Source of the DNA: JAGQLF01 sp964437465
GTDB lineage: Bacteria > Patescibacteriota > Dojkabacteria > J137
Direction of reading: 5' to 3'
Assembly: GCA_964437465.1 (NCBI GenBank)
Contig: CAYTGI010000019.1
Location: 1-22,174, forward strand
Length of the DNA stretch: 22,174 bases
The notes beneath the pieces are model-generated. The model searched no databases. It was not told the origin of the DNA and was given only the letters and a program-made list of their open reading frames with translations. Below, in pieces: positions 15,247-21,830 of the stretch (within the stretch, counting starts at the first letter, position 1; each line of letters starts with the position of its first letter). A program made the translations under genes and the position numbers.

Positions 15247-15255
15247 ATTTTACCA
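15247..15255 (-). promoter_or_regulatory. extended -10 box of a leaderless promoter for the HAD gene
   Basis: The minus strand reads TGG-TAAAAT, ending 6 bases before the ATG at 15240. The -35 position falls in the S1 terminator stem and shows no match. Confidence 0.5.
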
Positions 15256-15292
15256 GATAAAATAAATTCCCCTCCTTATATAAGGAGGGGAA
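15256..15292 (-). terminator. intrinsic terminator after rpsA
   Basis: A perfect 26-base palindrome (15267-15292, arms beginning TTCCCCTCC) is followed on the minus strand by TTTATTTTAT. It lies about 23 bases past the S1 stop. Confidence 0.85.
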
Positions 15293-15314
15293 GGTGAGGA
15301 TTTCCTCTACTGAT

Positions 15315-16547
15315 TTATTCTGAATCACCGATTAATTCATCTAAACCTGCCATTTCTGGAGCAGATTCTGATTTTCCTTCTGATTCTTCAGATTTTTTAA
15401 CAGTTTTACTTTTTGGAGGATCTTGAAGTCTTTTCAGACTTAAACCAAGATGTCGATCATCGTTTGAGATTGAGATAATCATAACTTTTACTTTTTCTCC
15501 TTCTTTTACGATGTTTTTAGGGTTCTTAACTAGTTTGTGTGAAAGTTCAGAGATATGGATTAGACCGTTTAGACCATCTTCAACCTTAACGAAAGCTCCG
15601 TAATCAGCTATTGAGCTAACCACTCCTTCAACTGTTTCGCCAACTTTGTATTTTTGAACTATATCTTTCCATGGGTCTGATTTTAGTCTTTTAATACTGT
15701 AAGCAACTCGTTTACCGCCATCGTTAAGTCCAATAACCTGAACTTCTACATCATCTCCAACTTTATGAAAGTCTGCTGGATTAGATACTTTGTCCCAAGA
15801 GATTTCTGAAAGGTGAACAAGTCCTTCAAGTCCTTCTGCGTTAACAAAAAGACCGAATGGAGCAATTCCAGTAACCTTTCCTGTAAGAACATCCCCAACT
15901 TTAAGACCGTCAAGAGTTTCGTTTCTCTGTTCAAGGTCACCTTCTGAGTAAACCCATTTTTCAGAGAAGATAACTCTACTCTTTTCTCGATCTATTTCCA
16001 TAACTTTCACTTCTAGCTCTTCATCAATCATTTGTGCAAGCTTTGATTGTAGCTTTTTAGTAGCATCATCTTTATCTTCGTATTCCATGTTTGTATAGAT
16101 TCTGCTATTTTTTAGCTGAGAACTAGGAACGAAACCACGAAGTCCACCTCCGATCTCTACGATAACTCCTCCAGTATTAGCTTCAATAACTTTTACTTTT
16201 ACTGAATCATCGTTTTCTTTAGCTTGTTCTAGCTCGTGCCATTTAAGCTCATCACCTGTCTTTCTGATTGATAGTTCAACTTGACCTGCTTTGTTCTCAG
16301 GAGTAACAACATAAACCAGCATTTTTTCGCCAACTTTTTTGACTACTTTTTTACCATCAAGTTTAAGTTCTTTTCCTGCAACAACACCCTCAGATCTAGC
16401 TCCGACGTCAAGAAGCATCATATTCTCATCACTGTGAATAACAGTTCCTGAGATTACATCTCCTGATTCGTAAGTTTCTGGGGCATCGACATCATTAAGA
16501 AGAGTTTCTAACTCTTTTTTCTCCTCCTTTTTCTTAAATTTTGCCAT
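15315..16547 (-). CDS. rpsA: ribosomal protein S1 (four S1 domains)
   Basis: Binds mRNA and docks it on the 30S subunit. Four S1 OB-fold repeats are visible at about 27-97, 112-197, 216-287 and 301-375. The last two are the most canonical (GLFVNAEGLEGLVHLSEIS and GAFVKVEDGLNGLIHISELS). The N terminus is Lys/Glu-rich and the tail (376-410) is acidic and Ser-rich, probably disordered. Four repeats rather than the six of E. coli is common outside Proteobacteria. In a genome with few Shine-Dalgarno sequences, S1 may matter less or differently for leaderless messages. The gene has its own TGG-TATAAT promoter, a folded leader of about 70 bases and a strong terminator, so it is a single-gene unit. 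Confidence 0.92.
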   Translation of the reverse strand: MAKFKKKEEKKELETLLNDVDAPETYESGDVISGTVIHSDENMMLLDVGARSEGVVAGKELKLDGKKVVKKVGEKMLVYVVTPENKAGQVELSIRKTGDELKWHELEQAKENDDSVKVKVIEANTGGVIVEIGGGLRGFVPSSQLKNSRIYTNMEYEDKDDATKKLQSKLAQMIDEELEVKVMEIDREKSRVIFSEKWVYSEGDLEQRNETLDGLKVGDVLTGKVTGIAPFGLFVNAEGLEGLVHLSEISWDKVSNPADFHKVGDDVEVQVIGLNDGGKRVAYSIKRLKSDPWKDIVQKYKVGETVEGVVSSIADYGAFVKVEDGLNGLIHISELSHKLVKNPKNIVKEGEKVKVMIISISNDDRHLGLSLKRLQDPPKSKTVKKSEESEGKSESAPEMAGLDELIGDSE

Positions 16548-16557
16548 TTTGTAGATT

Positions 16558-16610
16558 AAATGTAATGTTTGGTTTTTAATAAAGTTTCATACTTTATTAG
16601 CACTACATTT
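16558..16610 (-). promoter_or_regulatory. two-tier hairpin filling the S1 mRNA leader
   Basis: Outer stem AAATGTA (16558-16564) with TACATTT (16604-16610), extended by TG/CA after one mismatch. Inner hairpin AATAAAGT (16578-16585) with ACTTTATT (16591-16598), loop 5. It covers most of the leader between promoter and ATG. No T tract follows on the minus strand, so it is not a terminator; autoregulation by S1 is a plausible role. Confidence 0.5.
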
Positions 16611-16625
16611 GCTTTTGGGCTAGTA

Positions 16626-16634
16626 ATTATACCA
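16626..16634 (-). promoter_or_regulatory. extended -10 promoter of rpsA
   Basis: The minus strand reads TGG-TATAAT with a poor -35. The start should lie near 16615-16619, giving a leader of about 70 bases. Confidence 0.6.
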
Positions 16635-16651
16635 AAGAAATTTAGTATTCC

Positions 16652-17845
16652 CTAGGCTTCAACAAAAATTTCACCAAAATCTCGATTAGTAAACCACTGA
16701 AGAATTTCTTTCTTTTGAATTGAATCTAAGTTAAATTCAGCCAAAATCTTGTTTAATTCAAAAAGATTTTGTTTCTTATTTTTTGTTTTCTTTAAAATCT
16801 CCATTATTATTCCTATTAAATCTAAATCTGCAATTTGAATGTTTTCTATTTGAGCTATTTGTGTAATTATTTCAACTTGAGTAGGTGGAATATGTGAAAT
16901 TCCTAGGCCATTGTATCCTTCATTTCTTTCATTCCAGCTTTCAAATACATTATCCTCTCCGTAGATAGTTCTAACTATCTCAGGAATACTAGCTCGAATA
17001 AGTTGAAGATAAGCAGGAACCTCATCAGGATTGGATACATGACTGGTTAGGCCTGCAATGATACTATTCACATGTTCCATAAAATCAAAATCTTCTCCTA
17101 TAGCCTCATAATGTTTAGCAATGGCTTCACTCAAGGATTCAAGTTTCTTGGGATCTGTTATAGCTGTTTCTAAAGTTATTGCAAGTACCTCATGTTGTAA
17201 ACTGGCTTTATCTACAAGACCGTATTGATTCTGTGCAGCTTTTACTGGATCTTGAACCCCTTCTAAATATCTCTCTGTGACGTATCGATGATAACCATTT
17301 AGGTACTTTCCTGATGAAAGTAAAACTTCTGTAAGTCTTTCTAACGCATATTCAGAATTTATCATCAAATCTATTTGGATCGATGCGGCTTCTTCAAAAC
17401 CTATATGAAATCCGCTAGATTGAGAAAGCCTCATTCTCTTATAAACCGTTTCTTGGAAAACTGTAGGGTTTAAGGATGCAGATCCTCCATGAACTAGCTC
17501 ATGAATGGCAATAGCAACCATCTCCTTAGGATGAGTAGCTATAGACATTGTCATGTTTGTTAGACAAAGGTCTCTGCTATTAGGATCAAAAAAACCAGCT
17601 ACATTATTTCCATCAATCTGAAAATCTGGTATTTTTCTAATTGTTCTAGGACTTCCAAAACCTAGTATGTCTTGAAGCATTTCCAACCCTCTTTTTTGGT
17701 TTGGGTCAAAACCTTCATATCCAGTCTCAAATCTTCCAAGCTCACGTTCAACATCTAAATCTAAATAAGCATCACGCACATGATCAACAACTCTTAAATC
17801 AGGTTGTTTTTCATATGTTTTCTCAAAATCAGCAGTTGCTTCCAT
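16652..17845 (-). CDS. putative zinc metallopeptidase (HExxH), family unrecognised
   Basis: A 397-residue protein with AIHELVHGG at 113-121, a textbook HExxH zinc site (His115, Glu116, His119). GFEEAASIQIDL lies about 30 residues later, and Glu151 or Glu152 could be the third zinc ligand, as in gluzincin-like enzymes. Before the site, FFDPNSRDLCLTN and SIATHPKEMVAIAI fit an edge strand plus active-site helix. No signal peptide or membrane segment is seen, so it is probably cytosolic. The C-terminal 150 residues are helical and Lys/Glu/Asn-rich with no recognised domain. It has its own leaderless promoter and is divergent from the EEP gene. Peptidase activity is inferred from the motif alone. 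Confidence 0.6.
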   Translation of the reverse strand: MEATADFEKTYEKQPDLRVVDHVRDAYLDLDVERELGRFETGYEGFDPNQKRGLEMLQDILGFGSPRTIRKIPDFQIDGNNVAGFFDPNSRDLCLTNMTMSIATHPKEMVAIAIHELVHGGSASLNPTVFQETVYKRMRLSQSSGFHIGFEEAASIQIDLMINSEYALERLTEVLLSSGKYLNGYHRYVTERYLEGVQDPVKAAQNQYGLVDKASLQHEVLAITLETAITDPKKLESLSEAIAKHYEAIGEDFDFMEHVNSIIAGLTSHVSNPDEVPAYLQLIRASIPEIVRTIYGEDNVFESWNERNEGYNGLGISHIPPTQVEIITQIAQIENIQIADLDLIGIIMEILKKTKNKKQNLFELNKILAEFNLDSIQKKEILQWFTNRDFGEIFVEA

Positions 17846-17850
17846 ACTAT

Positions 17851-17859
17851 ATTATAACA
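17851..17859 (-). promoter_or_regulatory. extended -10 box of a leaderless promoter for the metallopeptidase gene
   Basis: The minus strand reads TGT-TATAAT, ending 5 bases before the ATG at 17845. No -35 is apparent. Confidence 0.55.
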
Positions 17860-17863
17860 CGAA

Positions 17864-17879
17864 AAGCCTTATTAGGCTT
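17864..17879. repeat. small inverted repeat between divergent promoters
   Basis: AAGCC (17864-17868), six bases, GGCTT (17875-17879). It lies between the divergent metallopeptidase and EEP promoters, so it could be an operator. On the minus strand it is followed by TTTT, so a weak terminator is also possible. Confidence 0.35.
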
Positions 17880-17906
17880 AAGTTTTAAGATATTATGTAT
17901 TAGATT

Positions 17907-17934
17907 TTGTCATTCATTTTTTTTAAGATAGAAT
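17907..17934 (+). promoter_or_regulatory. promoter of the EEP operon, leaderless
   Basis: TTGTCA (17907-17912), 16 bases, TAGAAT (17929-17934), each 5 of 6 to consensus. The -10 ends 5 bases before the ATG at 17940, so the transcript should begin at or next to the start codon. Confidence 0.65.
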
Positions 17935-17939
17935 GAGTT

Positions 17940-18896
17940 ATGAGAGTTGCAACATTTAACTTAGAAAATTTAGATTTTTCAGAAGATTTTGAAAAAAGAC
18001 GGGAAGTCTTAGTTCCTCAGCTTGAAAGGCTAGATTCAGACATCCTTTTATTACAAGAAATTCATTCTCAAAAAGATGAAGAAGGAGATAGAAGCCTAGT
18101 TGCACTTACAGAGCTAATTAAAGGAACTAAATATGAAAGTTTTAATATTTCTTCAACTTTAGATGAGAATTATGAGCTCTACGCTCAAAGAAATTTAGTT
18201 ATTTTAGCTAACTTAGATATATTAGACACACAGCAATTCAAGCATGTTCTTTCAAATGCTCCTAAATATCAAGTAATAACAGCCGATCCAAACTCAGAAG
18301 AACCTGAAGAAATTACATGGGAAAGACCAATACTCTACTCTAAAATCAAGCTAAAGGAAGATAAAGTCGCTCACGTTATAAACCTTCATCTTAAATCTAA
18401 GAATCCAACAAATATACAAGGTCAAAAATTTGATAGATTTTCTTGGAAGAGTTCGTCCGGCTGGGCTGAAGGGTATTTTTTATCTGCAATGAGAAGAGTT
18501 GGGCAAGCGGTAGAAGTTAGAATGCTTGTTGATAAAATTTTTGATGAAGAGGAAGATCCAATAATTATTGTTGGTGGAGATTTTAATGCTGATCTTTACG
18601 AAGTTCCTTTTGAAGCAATTGTTGGAAGAACAGAAAATACAGGAAATATTACTCTTCAAAATCGTGAATTAGTTCCTTGCGAACTTTCTGTCCCAGATTC
18701 AGCAAGGTTCAGCCTCTACCATCACGGTAAGAAAAATATGTTAGATCATATTCTAGTTTCTAGAAGCTTACTACCCTACTACGAAGGAACTGAGATTCAT
18801 AATGAGACATTAAGTGATGAATCTATAGCTTTTGCAACAGACGATAAATACCCTGAATCAGACCACGCTCCAATTTTGGCAAAATTTAAGATATGA
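17940..18896 (+). CDS. endonuclease/exonuclease/phosphatase (EEP) family hydrolase
   Basis: A 318-residue metal-dependent phosphodiesterase of the DNase I/exonuclease III/sphingomyelinase fold. All core motifs are visible: FNLENL (Asn7), LLLQEIH (metal ligand Glu40), INLHLKSK (His150), VGGDFNADL (Asp214, Asn216), MLDHILVS (Asp269) and ESDHAP (Asp308, His309). These are the metal and catalytic residues, so activity is expected. Substrate could be nucleic acid, a phospholipid head group or an inositol phosphate; the sequence does not decide. No signal peptide. First gene of a rightward operon, with its stop overlapping the next start by ATGA. Confidence 0.88.
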   Translation: MRVATFNLENLDFSEDFEKRREVLVPQLERLDSDILLLQEIHSQKDEEGDRSLVALTELIKGTKYESFNISSTLDENYELYAQRNLVILANLDILDTQQFKHVLSNAPKYQVITADPNSEEPEEITWERPILYSKIKLKEDKVAHVINLHLKSKNPTNIQGQKFDRFSWKSSSGWAEGYFLSAMRRVGQAVEVRMLVDKIFDEEEDPIIIVGGDFNADLYEVPFEAIVGRTENTGNITLQNRELVPCELSVPDSARFSLYHHGKKNMLDHILVSRSLLPYYEGTEIHNETLSDESIAFATDDKYPESDHAPILAKFKI

Positions 18897-19573
18897 AGTA
18901 TGGATTTTCTTTTGCAAGAAGGCAATGTGAATGGCTGGGGTTAGATTGGAAAGAATGCTTTACTAAACTAAATTCAAACTTATTTCCTATTGTCAGACTA
19001 AGTATCTACTGGAATGAAATAGAAAAAGAAGAAGGCATTTATGATTTTTCATTAATTAAGAAAGAAATTGAATTAGCCACTGAGTTAAATAAAGAAATAA
19101 TTGTTACAGTCGGAATGAAAGCTCAGAGATGGCCCGAGTTCTTTATCCCAGTTTTTTTAAAAGAACAGATAGACTTCAGAGGAGATGTTTCTAAAAATGA
19201 AAAACTTAAAGCAAAAACATTAGATTTTTTAAATGCCTCCTTAGATGAATTAAATGGATATAAAAATATTAAGTATTGGCAGATTGAAAACGAACCTTTG
19301 GATCCCCAGTGGCCAGAGGGAGCATTTATTGGAAAAGATTTTTTAAAAGAAGAAATAGGCATTTTTCATGATGATTCGCGTAAGCTTATGTTAAATTTCT
19401 GGCCATTTTTTAACTCAATAAAACCATTTCCATCATCGTATAAACATCCGCTTCCTAGGAAAGAATTTGTGAAAAAAAATATAAAAACCAAAAGCAAAAT
19501 TAGTATTAGAATTATAAATGCTAACAAGTTTACTCTCTTCATATTAAAATATAACATTAAAATAAGTTTATGA
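18893..19573 (+). CDS. truncated clan-A glycoside hydrolase-like protein
   Basis: The first about 170 of 226 residues resemble the N-terminal half of a (beta/alpha)8 glycoside hydrolase. Seen are RLSIYWNEIEKEEGIYDF (35-52, as in GH42/GH5-type enzymes) and KYWQIENEPLDPQWP (127-141) with the expected acid/base Glu134. The barrel's second half, including the nucleophile Glu, is absent. After LNFWPFFN (167-174) the sequence turns Lys/Ile/Asn-rich with no enzyme character, as if read through non-coding AT-rich DNA. So it looks like a deletion or frameshift remnant, or a half-barrel reused for another role. It overlaps the EEP gene by ATGA and, unexpectedly for a remnant, also overlaps the next gene by ATGA (19570-19573), so it may still be translated. 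Confidence 0.6.
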   Translation: MKYGFSFARRQCEWLGLDWKECFTKLNSNLFPIVRLSIYWNEIEKEEGIYDFSLIKKEIELATELNKEIIVTVGMKAQRWPEFFIPVFLKEQIDFRGDVSKNEKLKAKTLDFLNASLDELNGYKNIKYWQIENEPLDPQWPEGAFIGKDFLKEEIGIFHDDSRKLMLNFWPFFNSIKPFPSSYKHPLPRKEFVKKNIKTKSKISIRIINANKFTLFILKYNIKISL

Positions 19574-20091
19574 ATAAAAAAAATATCTATACTTTTTTCC
19601 CTGAGAAAATTTTTGAGACGATTTTTGAGCTTAATCCCGAAGAAATAATTATCACAGGTAAGATTGGGAAATTTACAGTAAAAAAATCAGAAATTGCTCG
19701 TATCGCCTTCGCTTTTACTTCTAATTTACCAGCTTACCCGAAAGAAGTTATCCCGATTGGCTTGAAACAATTTTTAAATTACGGAAAAGACGTTACCTCT
19801 AACGGCCAACAAATCATGATTGCGTATAAGAAAGATAGGAAGGTAAAAATGAGAGTGGTTTATTATGACAAAACTTCAGAAAAGAGTAAAGAATTTTTAG
19901 AAAAATTTAGAGAATATTATGGAGATTTAATTGAAGAGAAAGAGATGGATTATTTTGAGTTTAGAAAAAAGCTTGGGATAAATAATTTAATGATGTATTT
20001 CTATTTAGCAATTATTATTCCAATTTGTTTTTTAGTTATTTTCTTCTTATTTATTGGACTTTGGTGGCTGGAGAGCTTATTGCCTTTTTAA
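19570..20091 (+). CDS. hypothetical protein with C-terminal membrane anchor
   Basis: A 173-residue protein I cannot assign. Residues 1-138 look like a soluble mixed alpha/beta domain (FELNPEEIIITGKIGKFTVKKSEI, then KKDRKVKMRVVYYDKTSEKSKEFLEKF), somewhat like a PH-type or bPH-like domain, which is only an impression. A single strong membrane helix follows at about 142-163 (YFYLAIIIPICFLVIFFLFIGL), then WWLESLLPF. The topology suggests a tail-anchored inner-membrane protein with a cytosolic domain. It is coupled by ATGA to the truncated hydrolase. Its TAA overlaps by 3 bases the stop of the convergent, interrupted toxin gene (20088-20090). Confidence 0.65.
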   Translation: MNKKNIYTFFPEKIFETIFELNPEEIIITGKIGKFTVKKSEIARIAFAFTSNLPAYPKEVIPIGLKQFLNYGKDVTSNGQQIMIAYKKDRKVKMRVVYYDKTSEKSKEFLEKFREYYGDLIEEKEMDYFEFRKKLGINNLMMYFYLAIIIPICFLVIFFLFIGLWWLESLLPF

Positions 20092-20489
20092 GTAATTAGA
20101 TCTGTTGGATGAATTGTCAATCCTTTAAATTTTAAAAGATGAGAATCAAAAGAAACAATCTTTAAATTATGCCTTTTAGCAAGATACTAGATGTGTGCAT
20201 CATCAAAATCTAATTCGTGACTAAAGGAATTTGAATAAACTTTAGGTAAATTATCTATATTTATAGCGAGAACCGAATGTACTTTTTTTAGAATGTATTT
20301 AAAGTATTCTTTAATATCACTCTTATCAACTTCACACTTTCGAGCTATAAAAAACATGCTTTGGATTGAAAATTCGGATACATATTTCTTATAATCTGAA
20401 TCAATAACATTAGCTGCAGTGTCAGCTTCTTCCTGATTCAAAATAAGTTCAAGCAATACATTTGTATCTATTAATATCCCTTTGTCCAT
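20088..20489 (-). pseudogene. PIN-domain (VapC-like) toxin interrupted by an in-frame amber codon
   Basis: The frame starts MDKGILIDTNVLLELIL, the PIN N terminus with its first metal Asp (Asp8), and reaches LDFDDAHI at residue 100. There it meets TAG (20187-20189). In the same frame it continues YLAKRHNLKIVSFDSHLLKF to a TAA at 20088-20090. The part after the stop contains the last conserved PIN element (SFD), so removing the stop gives a normal toxin of about 132 residues. Truncated at 100, it should lack a catalytic Asp and the final strand. Toxins of this class are ribonucleases. It overlaps the antitoxin gene by 19 bases. TAG is a true stop here, since rho also ends with it. Confidence 0.8.
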
Positions 20490-20773
20490 GCATCTTTAAT
20501 CTCTTTATTAATATCAATTTTTTTACCTTCTGGGTTTCCAATACCAATAAAGTCTTTAGCGCTATTAAATTTTCGCTTCTTTTTGGATTGTTTTTTTGAT
20601 TTCTCTTTAATGCTCTCCTCTCCTATCAGCTTTAAATAAGCTTTATAATTTAAGATGACAGATTTTGGTTCTCCCCTCTCCATCACAATAACAGGCTTTT
20701 CTTTTGAAGCTTTAATGTATTTAGAGAATGCATTTCTCACCTGGCTTATATTTTCTTTAAGATAATTATTCAT
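20471..20773 (-). CDS. Phd/YefM-family antitoxin
   Basis: A 100-residue antitoxin. The N-terminal Phd/YefM dimer and DNA-binding domain is visible as ISQVRNAFSKYIKASKEKPVIVMERGEPKSVILNYKAYLKLI (about 9-50, quoted in part: VIVMERGEPKSVILN). A very basic linker (Lys-rich, 55-70) and a C-terminal toxin-binding tail (ID..KEIKDAWTKGY) follow. It would bind and neutralise the PIN toxin encoded downstream, which it overlaps by 19 bases, and repress its own promoter. With the toxin broken, it may survive as an orphan antitoxin or repressor. No clear promoter was found in the 145 bases upstream (20774-20918), which hold no gene. Confidence 0.8.
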   Translation of the reverse strand: MNNYLKENISQVRNAFSKYIKASKEKPVIVMERGEPKSVILNYKAYLKLIGEESIKEKSKKQSKKKRKFNSAKDFIGIGNPEGKKIDINKEIKDAWTKGY

Positions 20774-20918
20774 GGGATTTATTTGTAGCTAAATCATATT
20801 AACATAAAGTTGGCGTAGTTGTACAAGTCTACATTAATAATAATTCGTTTTCTGGTCGTTAGAGAGTTTATACCTTTGTAAATTCTATAAACCTGTTCAG
20901 AGCAACTTAAACTTTATC

Positions 20919-21365
20919 TCAATCTAGAGCAAATAACTCTATTCCTAACTTATGGGCTAATTTTTTCTTTTGATCAATATGTAAATCGGAAACACCATGA
21001 GTAAAAAATGAATTAACTTTTAATTGATTAAGAACATCAAAATAGTAATTATTCAACTCATCAGAACCAAATATAAATCCATGATCAAGAACAACAATAT
21101 AGTCGATTAAATCTAATCCTGAAAGTGTTTTTGTTCTTAACTCTTCAGAAAAAACAGGTCTACTATATCCTTTATTCTTTCTAATTGATCTATCGCTATC
21201 CAGTCCAACTATGAGAAGATCCCAATGTTCTTTTGCAAACTCGAATAAAGAGATATTTTCAAAGTTTAAAACATCAAAAGTACCTGAGATAAACCCCTTT
21301 TTTCTTTTCTCATCTTTTAGAATTGCATTTAACTCCGAAATTTCTTTAATCTTTGAAGTATCCAT
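20919..21365 (-). CDS. cytidylyltransferase-fold protein with degenerate HxGH motif
   Basis: A 148-residue nucleotidyltransferase-fold protein close to the nucleotidyl-transferase domain of HldE (RfaE) and TagD. GFISGTFDVLN (24-34) matches the first strand and loop (GTFDLLHxGH), DLLIVGLDSDRSIRKNKGYSRPVFSEELR (49-77, in parts DLLIVGLDSD and GYSRPVFSEELR) matches the substrate region, and FTHGVSD (121-127) the later loop. The catalytic HxGH is Asn34-Phe-Glu-Asn37: both histidines are lost, and no clear ISSTxxR motif follows at the end. It is therefore probably catalytically dead or altered, perhaps binding a nucleotide or nucleotide-sugar. TGC-TAAAAT lies 6 bases before the ATG. Neighbouring gene is the 5S rRNA, on the same strand. 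Confidence 0.78.
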   Translation of the reverse strand: MDTSKIKEISELNAILKDEKRKKGFISGTFDVLNFENISLFEFAKEHWDLLIVGLDSDRSIRKNKGYSRPVFSEELRTKTLSGLDLIDYIVVLDHGFIFGSDELNNYYFDVLNQLKVNSFFTHGVSDLHIDQKKKLAHKLGIELFALD

Positions 21366-21371
21366 AACTAG

Positions 21372-21380
21372 ATTTTAGCA
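21372..21380 (-). promoter_or_regulatory. extended -10 box of a leaderless promoter for the nucleotidyltransferase-like gene
   Basis: The minus strand reads TGC-TAAAAT, ending 6 bases before the ATG at 21365. Confidence 0.5.
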
Positions 21381-21382
21381 TT

Positions 21383-21465
21383 AATAATCGCAATTACTTT
21401 AGAGTGTTCGGCTGGCCGAACTTTAATTATGCTTCTTCCTAAACTCGCAAGTAATTTCGGTTATT
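21383..21465. repeat. long imperfect inverted repeat enclosing a perfect palindrome
   Basis: Arms 21383-21399 and 21449-21465 pair over 17 positions with one mismatch and one G-U on the plus strand. Inside lies GTTCGGCTGGCCGAAC (21406-21421), a perfect hairpin. The whole unit sits between the rRNA terminator and the nucleotidyltransferase-like gene. Pairing is slightly better in plus-strand RNA. Could be a small RNA, a folded leader or a mobile-element remnant. Confidence 0.45.
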
Positions 21466-21470
21466 ATAAA

Positions 21471-21500
21471 AATTAAAAAACACCTAAAAGGTGTTTTTAA
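21471..21500 (-). terminator. rRNA operon terminator
   Basis: AAAAACACCT and AGGTGTTTTT (21476-21485 and 21489-21498) form a 10-bp stem. On the minus strand it is followed by T-rich sequence (TTTTTTAATTTTTAT). It lies just past the 5S 3' end. The symmetry makes it potentially active in both directions. Confidence 0.85.
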
Positions 21501-21509
21501 TTTTATACA

Positions 21510-21629
21510 AGCCCGGCAATTACTTATTTTCCCAGGACCCTTCGGTCCAAGTATCGTCAGCTCAACTTTGTTTCACTTCTGAGTTCGGTATGGGATCAGG
21601 TGGTTCCAAAGCGATACTATCACCAGATG
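21510..21629 (-). rRNA. rrf: 5S ribosomal RNA
   Basis: The minus strand carries CCCATACCGAACTCAGAAGTG, given in part as CCGAACTCAGAAGTGAAAC, the strongly conserved 5S core. The 5' CTGGTGATAG and 3' GCCGGGC ends pair as helix I. Length is about 120. It follows 23S by about 200 bases in the usual 23S-5S order and is followed by a terminator. Ends are set by alignment to the typical 5S and may be off by a few bases. Confidence 0.93.
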
Positions 21630-21649
21630 AATAAGTTATCTTATTCATC
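21626..21649 (-). other. hairpin immediately 5' of 5S rRNA
   Basis: GATGAATAA and TTATTCATC form a perfect 9-bp stem with a 6-base loop abutting the 5S start, the usual place for RNase processing of the precursor. A second 8-bp hairpin (ACATACAC/GTGTATGT) lies at 21789-21808 near the 23S 3' end. No tRNA or gene is seen in the 200-base spacer. Confidence 0.5.
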
Positions 21650-21830
21650 TACTGACATTTATTACCAAAACTTGTTTTTAATGTAATTGTGTACTTTAAA
21701 AACTGAATAGGAGGAAAGAATGAACTAAATCTAAATTTGTATATTAGTGAATGCTTCGTATCATGCATTATAAAAATACATGACACTCACATACACCAAT
21801 GTGTATGTAAGCATACATCACCAAAAAAAC

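Noticed and set aside
16578..16598. AATAAAGT/ACTTTATT hairpin as a terminator for the metallopeptidase gene
   Set aside because: No T tract follows on the minus strand, and it lies downstream of the S1 promoter, so it fits a leader structure better.
16595..16604. TTAGCACTA near the S1 promoter as a second CIRCE site
   Set aside because: There is no partner half site nine bases away.
19123..19362. Opposite-strand frame of 79 codons inside the glycoside hydrolase region
   Set aside because: It is the antisense of clearly enzyme-like sequence and has no protein features of its own.
20187..20189. TAG recoded as an amino acid (alternative code)
   Set aside because: rho and the ATP-grasp gene at 1325-2560 end properly at TAG, and TGA also serves as a stop, so standard code 11 fits.
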